A stretch of 64,000 nucleotides of DNA from Roseobacter sp. SK209-2-6 (GCF_000169455.1 NZ_AAYC01000001.1:334001-398000), one strand, 5' to 3'; shown: positions 16,070-25,086, counted from the first letter of the stretch. Numbers and translations are program-made. The notes: generated from the letters alone by a model not told the origin.

Positions 16070-16351
16070 ATGCTGCACTTTTCCAAGTCATGGTTTCATA
16101 CGCTTGCGCGGGGGGGGGCGATGGCGGAGTATCGTCACTGGCGCGGACCAGCTTGAACTCCAAGCATTCGCCAGTTCGGCTCATGGATTGGATGATCTTC
16201 GCAGACCCGAGCAGCGCGCGGTATTCGCGGCCTGCATATTGCGCGCCGCGATCCGAATGAGGAATGAGACCTGGCAACGGGCTGTGGCGCCCCAGGCCAT
16301 GGTCAAGGCATCACAGCACAGTTCCGGTCGCAGGTAGTCGTCCATGGCCAG
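16070..16351 (-). mobile_element. Fragment of an IS3-family OrfB transposase
   Basis: Minus-strand frames give AMDDYLRPELCCDALTMAW, then in a shifted frame GLIPHSDRGAQYAGREYRAL and SMSRTGEC. These are the central DDE-region motifs of IS3-family OrfB, including the HSDRGxQY signature. The piece is truncated on both sides and frameshifted. Its subgroup differs from the IS3 copy at 23.8 kb. Confidence 0.7.
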
Positions 16352-16353
16352 CT

Positions 16354-16690
16354 CACGATTTCGCGCATGACGGTTCTTGGACAACATAGAGTGATCCGGG
16401 ATGCGATCCGACAGATCGAAGCGGCAGAACCACCGATAGGCCAGGTTCAGATGCATATCTTCGCAAAGACGTCGTTCCGAACGGATGCCGAAACAGCAGC
16501 CGACCAGCAGCATGCGGATCATCAGTTCGGGATCAATCGAAGGTCGGCCCGTAGGGCTGTAGAAATCCGCCGGATACCCTCGAATGATGCTCAGATCGAG
16601 ATGCAGATCAATCACTCGGATCAGGTGGTTTAGAGGAACATGATCTTCCAGAGAGAACACATAAAACAGCGCGTTTGTGCTTTCTGCTAC
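16354..16690 (-). mobile_element. Fragment of an IS1182-like transposase N-terminus
   Basis: The minus strand reads ALFYVFSLEDHVPLNHLIRV, then DPELMIRMLLVGCCFGIRSE and HLNLAYRWFCRFDLSD, ending in DHSMLSKNRHARNRE. This is the same family as the relic at 12.25 kb. It runs straight into the IS3 fragment in an open frame, so one element seems to have inserted into or recombined with the other. Confidence 0.7.
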
Positions 16691-17024
16691 GATCCCATAA
16701 TTGCCAACCCACCCGTACGTTACAGGAATTGAACCAGCAACTGACACCTCGATCAAGCGCGAGCTTTTTACAGAAACAGATCAAAGGCATTTTTCGCGGC
16801 GCTAAGCATTGAAGCCGGTTTTTCGTTCCGGATCAGAAATGCTTGACGTCTGGGTAGGATTTGAATGACGTTGAATTGCGTTTTCAGCTTTCCAAAACAA
16901 ATCGAGTCAAAGGTGTGTGACCTTCCACACAAGTTTTGAAACGATGTGTTGTTTTGCGACCTGGTATCTGTGGACCTTCCATGGCTAGCTTTTCTATTTT
17001 CCGCACCTGCAACTGATTTGCGGG

Positions 17025-17723
17025 TCAGAGATCTGTTTCTTTGAACATGAACTTCCTGATGCGGGCGTAGCCATAGCCGATGTGAATACGCTGGATGTAT
17101 CCGACGGCCACAATGTCATCCTCTGCCAGCGCATTTTCGAGGTCCACAAGCTCGGAAACCAGTGCATCCGCGACCTCTGTCCCTGCGCTGTCGACAACCC
17201 GGTGCCAGGTGCTGGCCGCCTGGTAATAGGCCTGGGTCCAGAAAGAACGCAGGACTGAGTTGCCGATCAGATCGCTGATCAGCGTATTCAACTGATCGTT
17301 GACAATGACATATTGCCGAGAGTCGACCTGGCCGCTGAGTTGATGGGCCTGCTGAAGCAAATCCCGTGCACGGTCTAGATGGCCTTCCTCTATCTGGGCA
17401 GGGGTGGTTATACCGATCAGAGAGGCAAGGTGCAGACGCATTTCATAGACTTGCGCGATCTTCTGCTGCGGTAGTTCCATCACCACATTGCCGACACCGT
17501 TGATGGTTTCCACCAGCCCCAGATGATTTATCCGGCTGATGGCGTCGCGCACAGGTGTGCGGCTGACGCCGAACTCTTCCGCTAGCTCCGCTTCCTTCAG
17601 CCTGTCGCCTGGCGTGTATTCAAGGAAGCAGATCCGTTTCAGGATCAGACGCTGAATATCCTCGACGCCCGGCTTGCGGTCACCCCAGCCTGGCGGGGTT
17701 AGTGATGTGGCATCTGCGGTCAA
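17025..17723 (-). CDS. GntR-family transcriptional regulator (FCD type)
   Basis: A 232-residue regulator. The winged helix covers about residues 18-85 (LKEAELAEEFGVSRTPVRDA). The rest is a helical FCD-type ligand-binding domain. The start chosen is TTG at 17723, because AAGGGAG lies six bases before it; a further upstream TTG at 17783 has no ribosome binding site. It lies downstream of the racemase-family gene on the same strand and is divergent from the TRAP transporter operon, which it probably controls. A candidate operator is at 18604-18617. Confidence 0.85.
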   Translation of the reverse strand: MTADATSLTPPGWGDRKPGVEDIQRLILKRICFLEYTPGDRLKEAELAEEFGVSRTPVRDAISRINHLGLVETINGVGNVVMELPQQKIAQVYEMRLHLASLIGITTPAQIEEGHLDRARDLLQQAHQLSGQVDSRQYVIVNDQLNTLISDLIGNSVLRSFWTQAYYQAASTWHRVVDSAGTEVADALVSELVDLENALAEDDIVAVGYIQRIHIGYGYARIRKFMFKETDL

Positions 17724-17796
17724 GGCAGCTCCCTTTCTGAGCAGCTTCGGGTCCCGAAGTACTAGCAAGGCTGTGTGTAGCAAAGAAGAGCAGATT

Positions 17797-18522
17797 TCAG
17801 TGATGCTGCAGCAGCTGCCCGTATCCCTCTATTCGATCCGAGATGCCCGCTAGGCGCAGAACATGCCACATCATCGCCTGATTGGAGCAGATCACCGGTT
17901 TGCCTAGGCGCTGCTCCAACCGATCAACGATCTCCAGCGATCGCAGGGCGCCGCAGCTGATGAATAGGGCATCGCTGTCCGGCGTGTCTGACTGTCCAGC
18001 AAATTCCGCCAGGTATTCCGGGCTGACCCGGATCATGTCGCTGTCCTTTTCCAGTTGTAGCCCGCGGATCCCAGTGACGTGGAACCCTGCGTTTTCAAGG
18101 TATTGGACTTCTCGGCGGTTGATTTCCTCCAGATAGGGCGTGGCCACGGCAATGCGCCTTGCGCCAATTGCCCGCAGGGCGGCAATCACCGCCGCAATCA
18201 GGCTGGTGGGCTTGGCATAGGGCGCCCCCTTGGTGAGTTCGGCGGCGACACGCTCCTCACCGATGACCAGGCTGCCGGAGGTGCAGCCGTAGCAAATCAC
18301 ATCCAGGCTGCCATCCGGCAAGAGCGTCGAGGCGGCGCGGGCCAGATCCCCGGCATGCCGGTTGAAGCTGTCCACCGTGATGCTGTCTTCGATCCAGGCA
18401 CGAGTGAAATGCGCCCCCACCCCTTTGGGGCACAGCTGGGAAATATCGTCCTCAATGGTCTGCTCGGTGGCCAGCAGAACAAAGCCGATCTTCGCTCGGT
18501 GGTGGCGGCCTTTATCAAACAA
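17797..18522 (-). CDS. Asp/Glu racemase-superfamily enzyme (maleate isomerase / arylmalonate decarboxylase type)
   Basis: A 241-residue protein with the two-Cys layout of the aspartate/glutamate racemase superfamily: CYGCTSGSLVIGE near residue 78 and FISCGALRSLEIVD near 187, then KPVICSNQAMMWHVLRLAG. The closing motif is typical of maleate isomerase, arylmalonate decarboxylase and EutA-like members. The start is TTG at 18522 preceded by GAGAGG. It may isomerise or decarboxylate a dicarboxylate made by the divergent TRAP, hydrolase and amidase genes. The exact reaction is not determinable. Confidence 0.8.
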   Translation of the reverse strand: MFDKGRHHRAKIGFVLLATEQTIEDDISQLCPKGVGAHFTRAWIEDSITVDSFNRHAGDLARAASTLLPDGSLDVICYGCTSGSLVIGEERVAAELTKGAPYAKPTSLIAAVIAALRAIGARRIAVATPYLEEINRREVQYLENAGFHVTGIRGLQLEKDSDMIRVSPEYLAEFAGQSDTPDSDALFISCGALRSLEIVDRLEQRLGKPVICSNQAMMWHVLRLAGISDRIEGYGQLLQHH

Positions 18523-18603
18523 TTCTTACCTCTCTTCGCATGGTGTATGCAGCGATGTGGAAAATGAGTCCTTATTCTGCTAAAAGTCAAGTATTGACGT
18601 GAT

Positions 18604-18617
18604 AGCTGTACACAGCT
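18604..18617. promoter_or_regulatory. Candidate GntR operator
   Basis: AGCTGT-AC-ACAGCT is an inverted repeat with 6-bp arms in the gap between the divergent racemase-family and dctP genes. Its GTACAC core resembles FCD-type GntR sites. It lies about 80 bases before dctP. Binding is inferred. Confidence 0.4.
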
Positions 18618-18685
18618 TAGCAAGCTGGACAGGCTCGGATTTCGATTCGAGCCGCGACTGAAACACGGAAAGGGAGGAAACCTAC

Positions 18686-19690
18686 GTGGGAATCGCAACA
18701 TTTATCAAAGCCGGTGCTGCCGCTGCCGGCGTCCTGGCTGCGACGCTGCCAGCAGCACAGGCAGAAGACATCATTCTGGGCCATGTGATGGACACCCAGC
18801 ACATCTTCCACCAAGTCTCCGAGCGCTTCTCGGCGCGGCTGGATGAGCTGTCCGGCGGTGAGCTGAACGTCGATTATCATCCGGGCGGCGACCTGGGCGA
18901 CTGGACTTCGATTGTCGAGCAGGTGTCGCAGGGCGCGGTGCAGATGACCATGTCCTGGAACCATTCGGAACTGGACCCGCGCTGGGATGTCTCGGTGCTG
19001 GGCTATGTCGCCAGCGACTGGGAAACCGGGCGCAAGGTCTACGGCCCCGGTTCGGTGATGAACGGCGTCTATGACGGCATCATGAGTGATCTGGGCATGG
19101 TGCTTTTGGGCACAATCCCCACCGATTTCACCGGATTCGTGGTGCGCAAGGGTGTCGAGGTGCCGACCAACTTCCCTGATGAGGCCGAAGGCTTCAAGAT
19201 GCGGGTTCCGGGCATGCCAATGGCGATCGAACGCTACAAGGCCACAGGCTTTGCCCCCGTTCCGATGGCCTTCTCCGAGGTGCATACAGCACTGCAGACC
19301 GGCGCTATCGACGGACGCGCCTATTCACCGCCTTCTGAGGTGTTGCTGTTCAAGGATGTGGTCAGCGCCTACGTCTTCACCCGCGAGAACTTTGAACACA
19401 CCTTCTGGACTGCCAACAAGCGCTGGTTCGAAGGCCTGAGCGAAGAGCAGCAGGGCTGGATCCGCACCGCCGCGGATGAGGCGGTGACCTGGGCCTGGGC
19501 AAACGCGGAAGCCGAAAGCCCCAAGTGGTTTGCCCAGATGAGAGAAGCCGGCATCGAGGTGGTCGAGCTGACACCTGAACAGCTGGACACCTACCGCCAG
19601 CAGGTGACTGCGGTGGAGCATCCCTACATGGAGCAGATCATCGGCGCCGACGTGATGGGGCAAATCAAGGCTGCCGCTGGCGGCAATTGA
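18686..19690 (+). CDS. dctP: TRAP transporter substrate-binding protein DctP
   Basis: A 334-residue periplasmic solute receptor. Residues 1-26 are a signal peptide ending AAQA, cleaved before EDIILGH. The body has the TRAP (DctP) fold with a conserved Arg in FKMRVPGMPMAIE, which in this family binds the substrate carboxylate. The start is GTG at 18686, supported by GGGAGGAAA nine bases upstream. It leads the dctPQM operon. A stable hairpin follows before dctQ. The ligand is probably an organic acid or a carboxylated amide. Confidence 0.9.
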   Translation: MGIATFIKAGAAAAGVLAATLPAAQAEDIILGHVMDTQHIFHQVSERFSARLDELSGGELNVDYHPGGDLGDWTSIVEQVSQGAVQMTMSWNHSELDPRWDVSVLGYVASDWETGRKVYGPGSVMNGVYDGIMSDLGMVLLGTIPTDFTGFVVRKGVEVPTNFPDEAEGFKMRVPGMPMAIERYKATGFAPVPMAFSEVHTALQTGAIDGRAYSPPSEVLLFKDVVSAYVFTRENFEHTFWTANKRWFEGLSEEQQGWIRTAADEAVTWAWANAEAESPKWFAQMREAGIEVVELTPEQLDTYRQQVTAVEHPYMEQIIGADVMGQIKAAAGGN

Positions 19691-19701
19691 TCCATCCCCC
19701 C

Positions 19702-19728
19702 CTGCGCCCGCCTCTCCCGCGGGCGCAG
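19702..19728 (+). terminator. Hairpin between dctP and dctQ
   Basis: CTGCGCCCGC and GCGGGCGCAG pair perfectly over 10 bp around a seven-base loop. There is no T tract. Such hairpins after a binding-protein gene often stabilise or partly attenuate the mRNA, so the receptor is made in excess over the membrane subunits. Confidence 0.6.
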
Positions 19729-19762
19729 ACCCATTTCATGCACTGACCAGGGAGGAGAGCGC

Positions 19763-20368
19763 ATGACCAAAGATCTTCTGCATACGGACAGTCTGGACAA
19801 CGTCCTGACCCCGGAACCGATCATGCCGGCTGGCAGCGATCCGTCGGCACCGGTCTACCGCGGCCTCAGCGGGTTTTATGCCATCGAGGACCGGGTGGCC
19901 CTCTTGATGCGGGTGGTGCTTTTCTCCGCCATGATCTCACTGGGCCTGCTGATGGCAGCGCAAGTGTTCATGCGTTACGTGATCTCCTCGCCCTTCCTGG
20001 GGATCGAGGAACTGGCCCCGATGCTGGCCCTGTGGATCTACTTCATCGGCATGGCCTATTGCACCCGCGAACGCGACCATATCGAAGGCGGCGTGCTGAC
20101 CCTCTTGACGCAGAACCGCAAGACACTGCTGGCGGTGCGTCTGTTCGGCACCCTGTGCTGCCTGATGACGGTTGCGGTCTTTGCCTGGTTCGCCTGGGAT
20201 TTCGCCGCTTACAACCTCTCTTTGAACCGCAAAAGCACCTACATGCGGCTGCCCAAGTGGATCTGGGACTTCAGCATGGTGAGCGGTTTTGCCCTGATGA
20301 TCCTCTACCTGATTTTGCAAGTCTTCCTGGAAGCACGCGCGCTGATCACCGGAAAAGGCGGAGACTGA
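19763..20368 (+). CDS. dctQ: TRAP transporter small membrane subunit DctQ
   Basis: A 201-residue protein with four predicted membrane helices (about residues 45-70, 85-100, 125-150, 165-190), as usual for DctQ, plus a slightly long N-terminal cytoplasmic tail. GGGAGGAGA precedes the ATG. It pairs with DctM to form the sodium-driven carrier, and its gene ends four bases before dctM. Confidence 0.9.
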   Translation: MTKDLLHTDSLDNVLTPEPIMPAGSDPSAPVYRGLSGFYAIEDRVALLMRVVLFSAMISLGLLMAAQVFMRYVISSPFLGIEELAPMLALWIYFIGMAYCTRERDHIEGGVLTLLTQNRKTLLAVRLFGTLCCLMTVAVFAWFAWDFAAYNLSLNRKSTYMRLPKWIWDFSMVSGFALMILYLILQVFLEARALITGKGGD

Positions 20369-20372
20369 CCTC

Positions 20373-21668
20373 ATGACCGTATTCTTTATCGCCTTCCTGG
20401 CAATCATCTTTCTGCTGCTGATCGAGGTTCCGGTTGGCTTTGCCTTTGGCACCGGCGCGCTGGCCTACGGGCTGATGTCCGGCACCAATATCTCCTTCCA
20501 TGCCGGGTTCGGCTATTCCCAGGTCAGCGCCTTCTCGCTGCTGGCAATCCCGCTGTTCATCCTGTCGGGCACGCTGATGGGAGCATCCGGCATCTCTGAG
20601 CGGCTGCTGAACTTCGTCAACACATTCGTTGGCCGTACCAAAGGAGGGCTGGGCGCTGTCACGGTGATTACCTGCGCCCTGTTCGGCGCAATCTCCGGCA
20701 GTGCCTCGGCAGCAATTGCCGCAATTGGCAAGATCATGGTGCCGCGGATGATCAAGGAAGGCTATCCGCCCGGCCACGCCACCGCGCTGGTGGCGGTCTC
20801 CTCGGTGCTGGCCCTGATGATCCCGCCGTCGATCCCGATGATCGTCTTTGCTATCGCAATCCGGGAAAGCGTGGCCAAAGCCTTTTTGGCCACCATGGGC
20901 CCCGGCATTCTGCTGGCGATTACCTACTGCATCCTGAACTTCATCTTCCTGCGCAAAAACACGACGATCACCGTGGCGCCGAAAATCCCCCTGACCGAGG
21001 TTGCCAAAGAAGCCACCGATACCGGCAAGAAGGCCAGCCTGGCCATTATCATGCCGGTGATCGTGCTGGGCGGGATCTATTCCGGCATCGCCACTCCGAC
21101 CGAAGCAGGCGCTGTTGCGCTGATCTATACGCTGATTGTCGGGATCATCATCTACCGCTCCTTGCCGATGCAGGCCTTGTTCAATTCGACGGTTGAGGCC
21201 GCGCGGCTGACCGGTGCGATCCTGATGGTGCTGTTTTTCCTGTTTGTGATGAGCCGCGGCATGGTGCTGGCCAAGGTGCCGACGCAGTTTGCCGATCTGC
21301 TTTTGTCGATCTCGGACAACAAGATCGTCATCCTCTTGCTGATCAACCTGCTGTTGCTAATCATGGGCATGATCATTGATGACGTCTCTGGTGGGGTGCT
21401 GGCTGCGATCATCCTACTGCCGGTCACCCAGAAGATCGGACTGGACCCAATCCATTTTGCCGCTATCGTCGGAACCAACCTCGGCCTTGGCAACATCTCC
21501 CCGCCGTGCGCTCCGCTGCTCTATATGGCAGGCGGCGTCACCCGCCAACCATTGTCGGTCTACGTTGGCCCGACCATGAAGTTCCTGCTGCTGGGGCATT
21601 TTCCGATGGTCCTGATCGTGACCTTCGTGCCGCCCGTGGCCCTGTTCCTGCCGGGCCTCCTGGACTGA
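20373..21668 (+). CDS. dctM: TRAP transporter large membrane subunit DctM
   Basis: A 431-residue permease with about 12 hydrophobic helices. Family motifs include the early SLLAIPLFILSG, ALFGAISGSASAAIAAIG near residue 105, and the second-half MIIDDVSGGVLAAIILLPV, with a late NLGLGNISPPCAP. It forms the transport channel with DctQ and receives substrate from DctP. Translation follows dctQ by four bases. Confidence 0.93.
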   Translation: MTVFFIAFLAIIFLLLIEVPVGFAFGTGALAYGLMSGTNISFHAGFGYSQVSAFSLLAIPLFILSGTLMGASGISERLLNFVNTFVGRTKGGLGAVTVITCALFGAISGSASAAIAAIGKIMVPRMIKEGYPPGHATALVAVSSVLALMIPPSIPMIVFAIAIRESVAKAFLATMGPGILLAITYCILNFIFLRKNTTITVAPKIPLTEVAKEATDTGKKASLAIIMPVIVLGGIYSGIATPTEAGAVALIYTLIVGIIIYRSLPMQALFNSTVEAARLTGAILMVLFFLFVMSRGMVLAKVPTQFADLLLSISDNKIVILLLINLLLLIMGMIIDDVSGGVLAAIILLPVTQKIGLDPIHFAAIVGTNLGLGNISPPCAPLLYMAGGVTRQPLSVYVGPTMKFLLLGHFPMVLIVTFVPPVALFLPGLLD

Positions 21669-21708
21669 CTTTGTACGCTCAACCCCTCATTAAGAAGGAA
21701 AACACGTC

Positions 21709-22866
21709 ATGTTGGAAGAAGCCAAGAGACGAACACTCGACCTGCAAGACCGCATGCGCCTGGCGGGCATCCAAAAGGCCGTCTTCACCGACGAAAGCTC
21801 GATTGCCTATCTGGCCGGTTTCTGGGGCTATCTGGGGATCGAGTTCGGCCGCCCCTCGATGCTGGTCGTCGACGCCAATGATGAGCCCACCGTCATCACC
21901 CCGCTGATGGAATCCGAGATGGTGGCGGAAATGACCTGGGTCGAAAACGTCCAGACCTGGGAAGACATCGGCCAGCGCAGCTGGGGCCGCGCTCTGGCCG
22001 GCGCTCTGGGTGAAAATCCCCAGGAAATCTGGATTGAGCGCGGCTCCATTCCCGCCATCGTGCGCAACCACCTGGACGACACCTATCCCGGCGTGCCCCT
22101 GAAAGACATCTCTCCGGTGCTGGGCGCAATGCGCACCATCAAAACCCCGTTTGAAATCGGCATTATGAAGGAAGCCGGCCAGATTGCGGGCGCTATGATG
22201 GGGGCCGCCCACGACAGCCTGCGCGAAGGTGCACAGGAATATGAAAGTGCGCTGGCGGTGATCGAGGCCGGTTCGCGCAAGGCGGCCACCTTCCTGACGG
22301 ACAAGGGCTGGGACCGCTTTGTCTCGCCGATGATCCACAACCTGCAGATCCTGCAAAGCGGCAAGGACGCCTCGATGGTGCACCGCCGCGCCAGTGTCAA
22401 AGCTTATGAAAAATTCGACCCGGTCTATTTCTGCTTCTGTAACATGGCGCAGTTCAAACAGTACAAGCTGGGCTTTGACCGCATGTTCCACATCGGCGAT
22501 GTCACTGATCAGGCCCGCGACGTTCAGGAAGCAGCCATCGAAGCCCAGCAGGCGGCGATTGCAGTGATGCGACCTGGCGTACTGGCCGAGGACGTCGCGG
22601 CTGCCGCCAACGAGGTCTACCGCGCTCGCGGCTATGAGACCGGCTACCGCACCGGCCGCTCCATCGGTGTTGCCTATCTGGAGGCACCAGAGCTGAAGGA
22701 AGGCGACAAGACCGTGCTACAACCTGGCATGACCTTTGCGGTCGACGGCGGCATTTCGGTTGATGGCGTGACTGCAGGCCGGATCGGTGACTCCGTGGTG
22801 GTGACCGAAACCGGCACCGACTATATCACCAGCTACCCCCGCGAAATCCTGCTGAGCAAAGGCTGA
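21709..22866 (+). CDS. M24-fold hydrolase, creatinase/ectoine-hydrolase-like, metal ligands lost
   Basis: A 385-residue protein with the N-terminal creatinase domain (residues 1-135) and C-terminal pita-bread M24 fold. In metal-dependent M24 peptidases five ligands (Asp, Asp, His, Glu, Glu) are fixed. Here the Asp region reads FCFCNMAQ and LGFDRMF, the His region TGRSIGV, the first Glu region FAVDGG and the last GRIGDSV, so the set is not kept. Creatinase and ectoine hydrolase share this fold and act without metal on C-N bonds. The neighbours (TRAP transporter, nitrilase) suggest hydrolysis of an imported cyclic or substituted amide. AAGGAAAA precedes the ATG. Confidence 0.8.
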   Translation: MLEEAKRRTLDLQDRMRLAGIQKAVFTDESSIAYLAGFWGYLGIEFGRPSMLVVDANDEPTVITPLMESEMVAEMTWVENVQTWEDIGQRSWGRALAGALGENPQEIWIERGSIPAIVRNHLDDTYPGVPLKDISPVLGAMRTIKTPFEIGIMKEAGQIAGAMMGAAHDSLREGAQEYESALAVIEAGSRKAATFLTDKGWDRFVSPMIHNLQILQSGKDASMVHRRASVKAYEKFDPVYFCFCNMAQFKQYKLGFDRMFHIGDVTDQARDVQEAAIEAQQAAIAVMRPGVLAEDVAAAANEVYRARGYETGYRTGRSIGVAYLEAPELKEGDKTVLQPGMTFAVDGGISVDGVTAGRIGDSVVVTETGTDYITSYPREILLSKG

Positions 22867-22869
22867 TCT

Positions 22870-23664
22870 ATGACAGCGAGCCTGAACATTGTTGTGGGCC
22901 AAAGCCCTGCGGACCTTGACGGTCCGCAGGCGCGGCTGACCTGGTTGCGGGAATGTCTGTCCCAACTGGACGGCCAGCATGTGGACCTTCTGCTCCTGCC
23001 TGAATTGTTCCTGACCGGCTATAACATCGGCAGCCGGGTTACGGACCGGGCAGAGCCTGCGGACGGCCCCTCTGCCCAGGCCATCGCCGAACTTGCACGG
23101 GCGCACCGGATCGCCATTCACTACGGGTTTGCAGAACGCCAAGATGGGCAGATCTTCAATTCCGCCTCCTGCATCAGCAAGGACGGGACACTCCTGGCAA
23201 CCCACCGCAAGCTACTGCTTCCGCCGGGTTTCGAAGGGGATCACTTCTGTCCAGGCATCGGCTACACGCAATTTGAACTGAACGGCTTCAATGTGGCCAC
23301 GCTGATCTGCTACGACGCCGAATTTCCCGAAACCTTCCGGGCGGTTGCCCAGGCCGGGGCGGAATTGGTCCTGGTACCGACGGCCCTGGGTGCGCAATGG
23401 GGTGTTGTCGCCAACACCGTGATCCCGGCCCGCGCCTTTGAGAACGGTATCTATGTCTGCTATGCCAATTCCTGCGGCCATGAGAACGGCATGGATTTCT
23501 ATGGCGGCAGCTGTGTCATTGCCCCCGACGGGCAGGAACTGGCCAGGGCCGGTGATGGAGAAGAGCTGTTGCGTGCGCAGGCCAACCTAGAGGCAGTTGC
23601 CGTGGCCCAGGCCCGGCTGCCCTATCTCGCCGACCGGCTGAATCTACCTGATGGTCCAGGCTGA
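22870..23664 (+). CDS. Nitrilase-superfamily carbon-nitrogen hydrolase
   Basis: A 264-residue amidase of the nitrilase superfamily with the catalytic triad in place: Glu in LLLLPELFLTG (about residue 43), Lys in THRKLLLPPG (about 117) and Cys in ATLICYDAEFPE (about 148). The length fits amidase or N-carbamoylase branches more than true nitrilases. It begins three bases after the M24-fold gene. It likely performs the next amide-cleavage step and frees ammonia from the imported substrate. Confidence 0.88.
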   Translation: MTASLNIVVGQSPADLDGPQARLTWLRECLSQLDGQHVDLLLLPELFLTGYNIGSRVTDRAEPADGPSAQAIAELARAHRIAIHYGFAERQDGQIFNSASCISKDGTLLATHRKLLLPPGFEGDHFCPGIGYTQFELNGFNVATLICYDAEFPETFRAVAQAGAELVLVPTALGAQWGVVANTVIPARAFENGIYVCYANSCGHENGMDFYGGSCVIAPDGQELARAGDGEELLRAQANLEAVAVAQARLPYLADRLNLPDGPG

Positions 23665-23712
23665 TCCGCAATGGAGGTTTGCTTGGCGCTTTGCCGCGAC
23701 TGAGCGAGCGTG

Positions 23713-23841
23713 TTACTCGGTCAGAAGTTCAGCTAAACCACTTCGCAAATCTACCTGTGGCGACCAGCCTTCAAGTTCCTCTTTGCCAATCCAGTGTTTC
23801 ACTCGCTCACCAGTTTTGTGAGGTCCCGCACTGAGCAGCCT
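23713..23841 (-). pseudogene. Possible C-terminal remnant of a truncated gene
   Basis: A short minus-strand frame ends KEELEGWSPQVDLRSGLAEL just before its stop. A GWSPxVxLxxGL ending is common in sugar-nucleotide epimerase or dehydratase proteins. The frame stops against the IS3 element, so the rest of the gene seems to have been lost. The assignment rests on this one motif only. Confidence 0.3.
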
Positions 23842-23865
23842 CATCTGACTGGTCCAGATTGATTG

Positions 23866-24790
23866 TTAGTGCATCATCGGCCTCTGATCCATCGGTATTG
23901 TAGCTTCAGGTGCCGGTGGCCTGTAACCCAATGCACTGTGTGGTCTCTTTGTATTGTAATGCTTCCTCCATTCCTCGATCAGGATCTGAGCTTCACGCAA
24001 GTTATAGAATACTTCACCATTGAGCAGTTCATCCCTCATCCGTCCATTGAAGCTCTCGCAATATCCGTTTTCCCATGCACTGTCGGCAGGGCATCGCATG
24101 GCGATGTCCCGAGAGGGGTGATCCTGGTTCGATGTAGGCGGTTGCTGCTCCGACTGCAGTGATCCAGTCTCGAACAGCTTTAGCGACGAACTCCGGGCCA
24201 TTGTCTGAACGTATGTACTTCGGCGCACCGCGCAGGATGAACAGGTCCGTCAGTGCGTCGATGACATCTGTCGAGTTCAGCTTGCGCTGTACCTTGATCG
24301 CTAGGCATTCACGGCTGTGTTCATCAATGATATTCAGCGTGCGAAAGACCTTGCCATCATCTGTCCGGCAATGAACGAAGTCATATGACCAGACATGGTT
24401 GCGGTATTCAGGCCGCAGCCTCACGCATGATCCATCATTCAGCCAAAGCCGACCCTTCTTCGCTTGTTTCGCCGGAACTTTAAGCCCCTCTCGTCGCCAT
24501 AACCGTTCAACACGCCCATCGCTCACGGACCAGCCCGCATCTCTTAGCAAGGCGGCAATCCGACGATACCCGTATCGGCCAAACTGACGAGCCAGCTCAA
24601 TCATGTCGGTAACCAACCGGTCCTCGTCTGCACGGCCTTTCGGGATATGTCGTTGCGTCGAACGATGTTGTCCCAAAACGCGACAGGCTCGGCGCTCAGA
24701 GACTTTGAACTGGTTGCGCACATGATTGATGCAGGCACGACGACGAGCGGGGCTCAGGGGCTCCGCCCGTTCGGGCCTGAATTGATCCAC
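23866..24790 (-). pseudogene. IS3-family OrfB transposase, disrupted by a 40-nt insertion
   Basis: The upstream frame holds RRACRVLGQHRSTQRH, the DDE region with WSYDFVHCRTDDGK and YIRSDNGPEFVAKAV, and runs to AYIEPGSP. The expected continuation WENGYCESFNGRMRDELLNG lies in another frame. Between them are about 40 extra bases (near 24075-24114), able to form a 9-bp hairpin with one bulge. The insertion shifts the frame and separates the catalytic Glu region. The C-terminus HYNTKRPHSALGYRPPAP is intact. Confidence 0.8.
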
Positions 24791-24801
24791 AGGATCAATT
24801 C

Positions 24802-25086
24802 CTAGACGGCCATCACTCCCTTTGCAGCTTCCTTCAGGATCAATTTGTCCAACGTCAGATCTGACACAGCCCTTCTGAGCCTGTCATTTTCCTTTTGAAG
24901 CCGCTTCAGTTCTTTCAATTGATCTACGCCCATTCCACCGTACTTCTTACGCCAGCGATAATAGGTCTGTTCAACAACACCGATCTGTCTGATCGCATCC
25001 AGACGGCGCATGCCTTGTCCCATCAACACTTCAACTTGCCGTAACTTCGAAACTATCTCTTCCGGCTTCGGTCGCTTGTTTGCCAT
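24802..25086 (-). CDS. IS3-family OrfA
   Basis: A 94-residue protein with the helix-turn-helix of IS3 OrfA (QIGVVEQTYYRWRKKYGGM) and a leucine-zipper-like C-terminal helix (LKRLQKENDRLRRAVSDL, LDKLILKEAAKG). It binds the IS ends and normally joins OrfB by ribosomal frameshifting. It appears intact, but its OrfB partner is disrupted. Confidence 0.88.
   Translation of the reverse strand: MANKRPKPEEIVSKLRQVEVLMGQGMRRLDAIRQIGVVEQTYYRWRKKYGGMGVDQLKELKRLQKENDRLRRAVSDLTLDKLILKEAAKGVMAV

Noticed and set aside
17797-23664. An ectoine degradation operon
   Set aside because: The M24-fold and racemase-family proteins recall EutD and EutA, but eutB, eutC, eutE and the ectoine-type regulators are missing, and a nitrilase is present instead.
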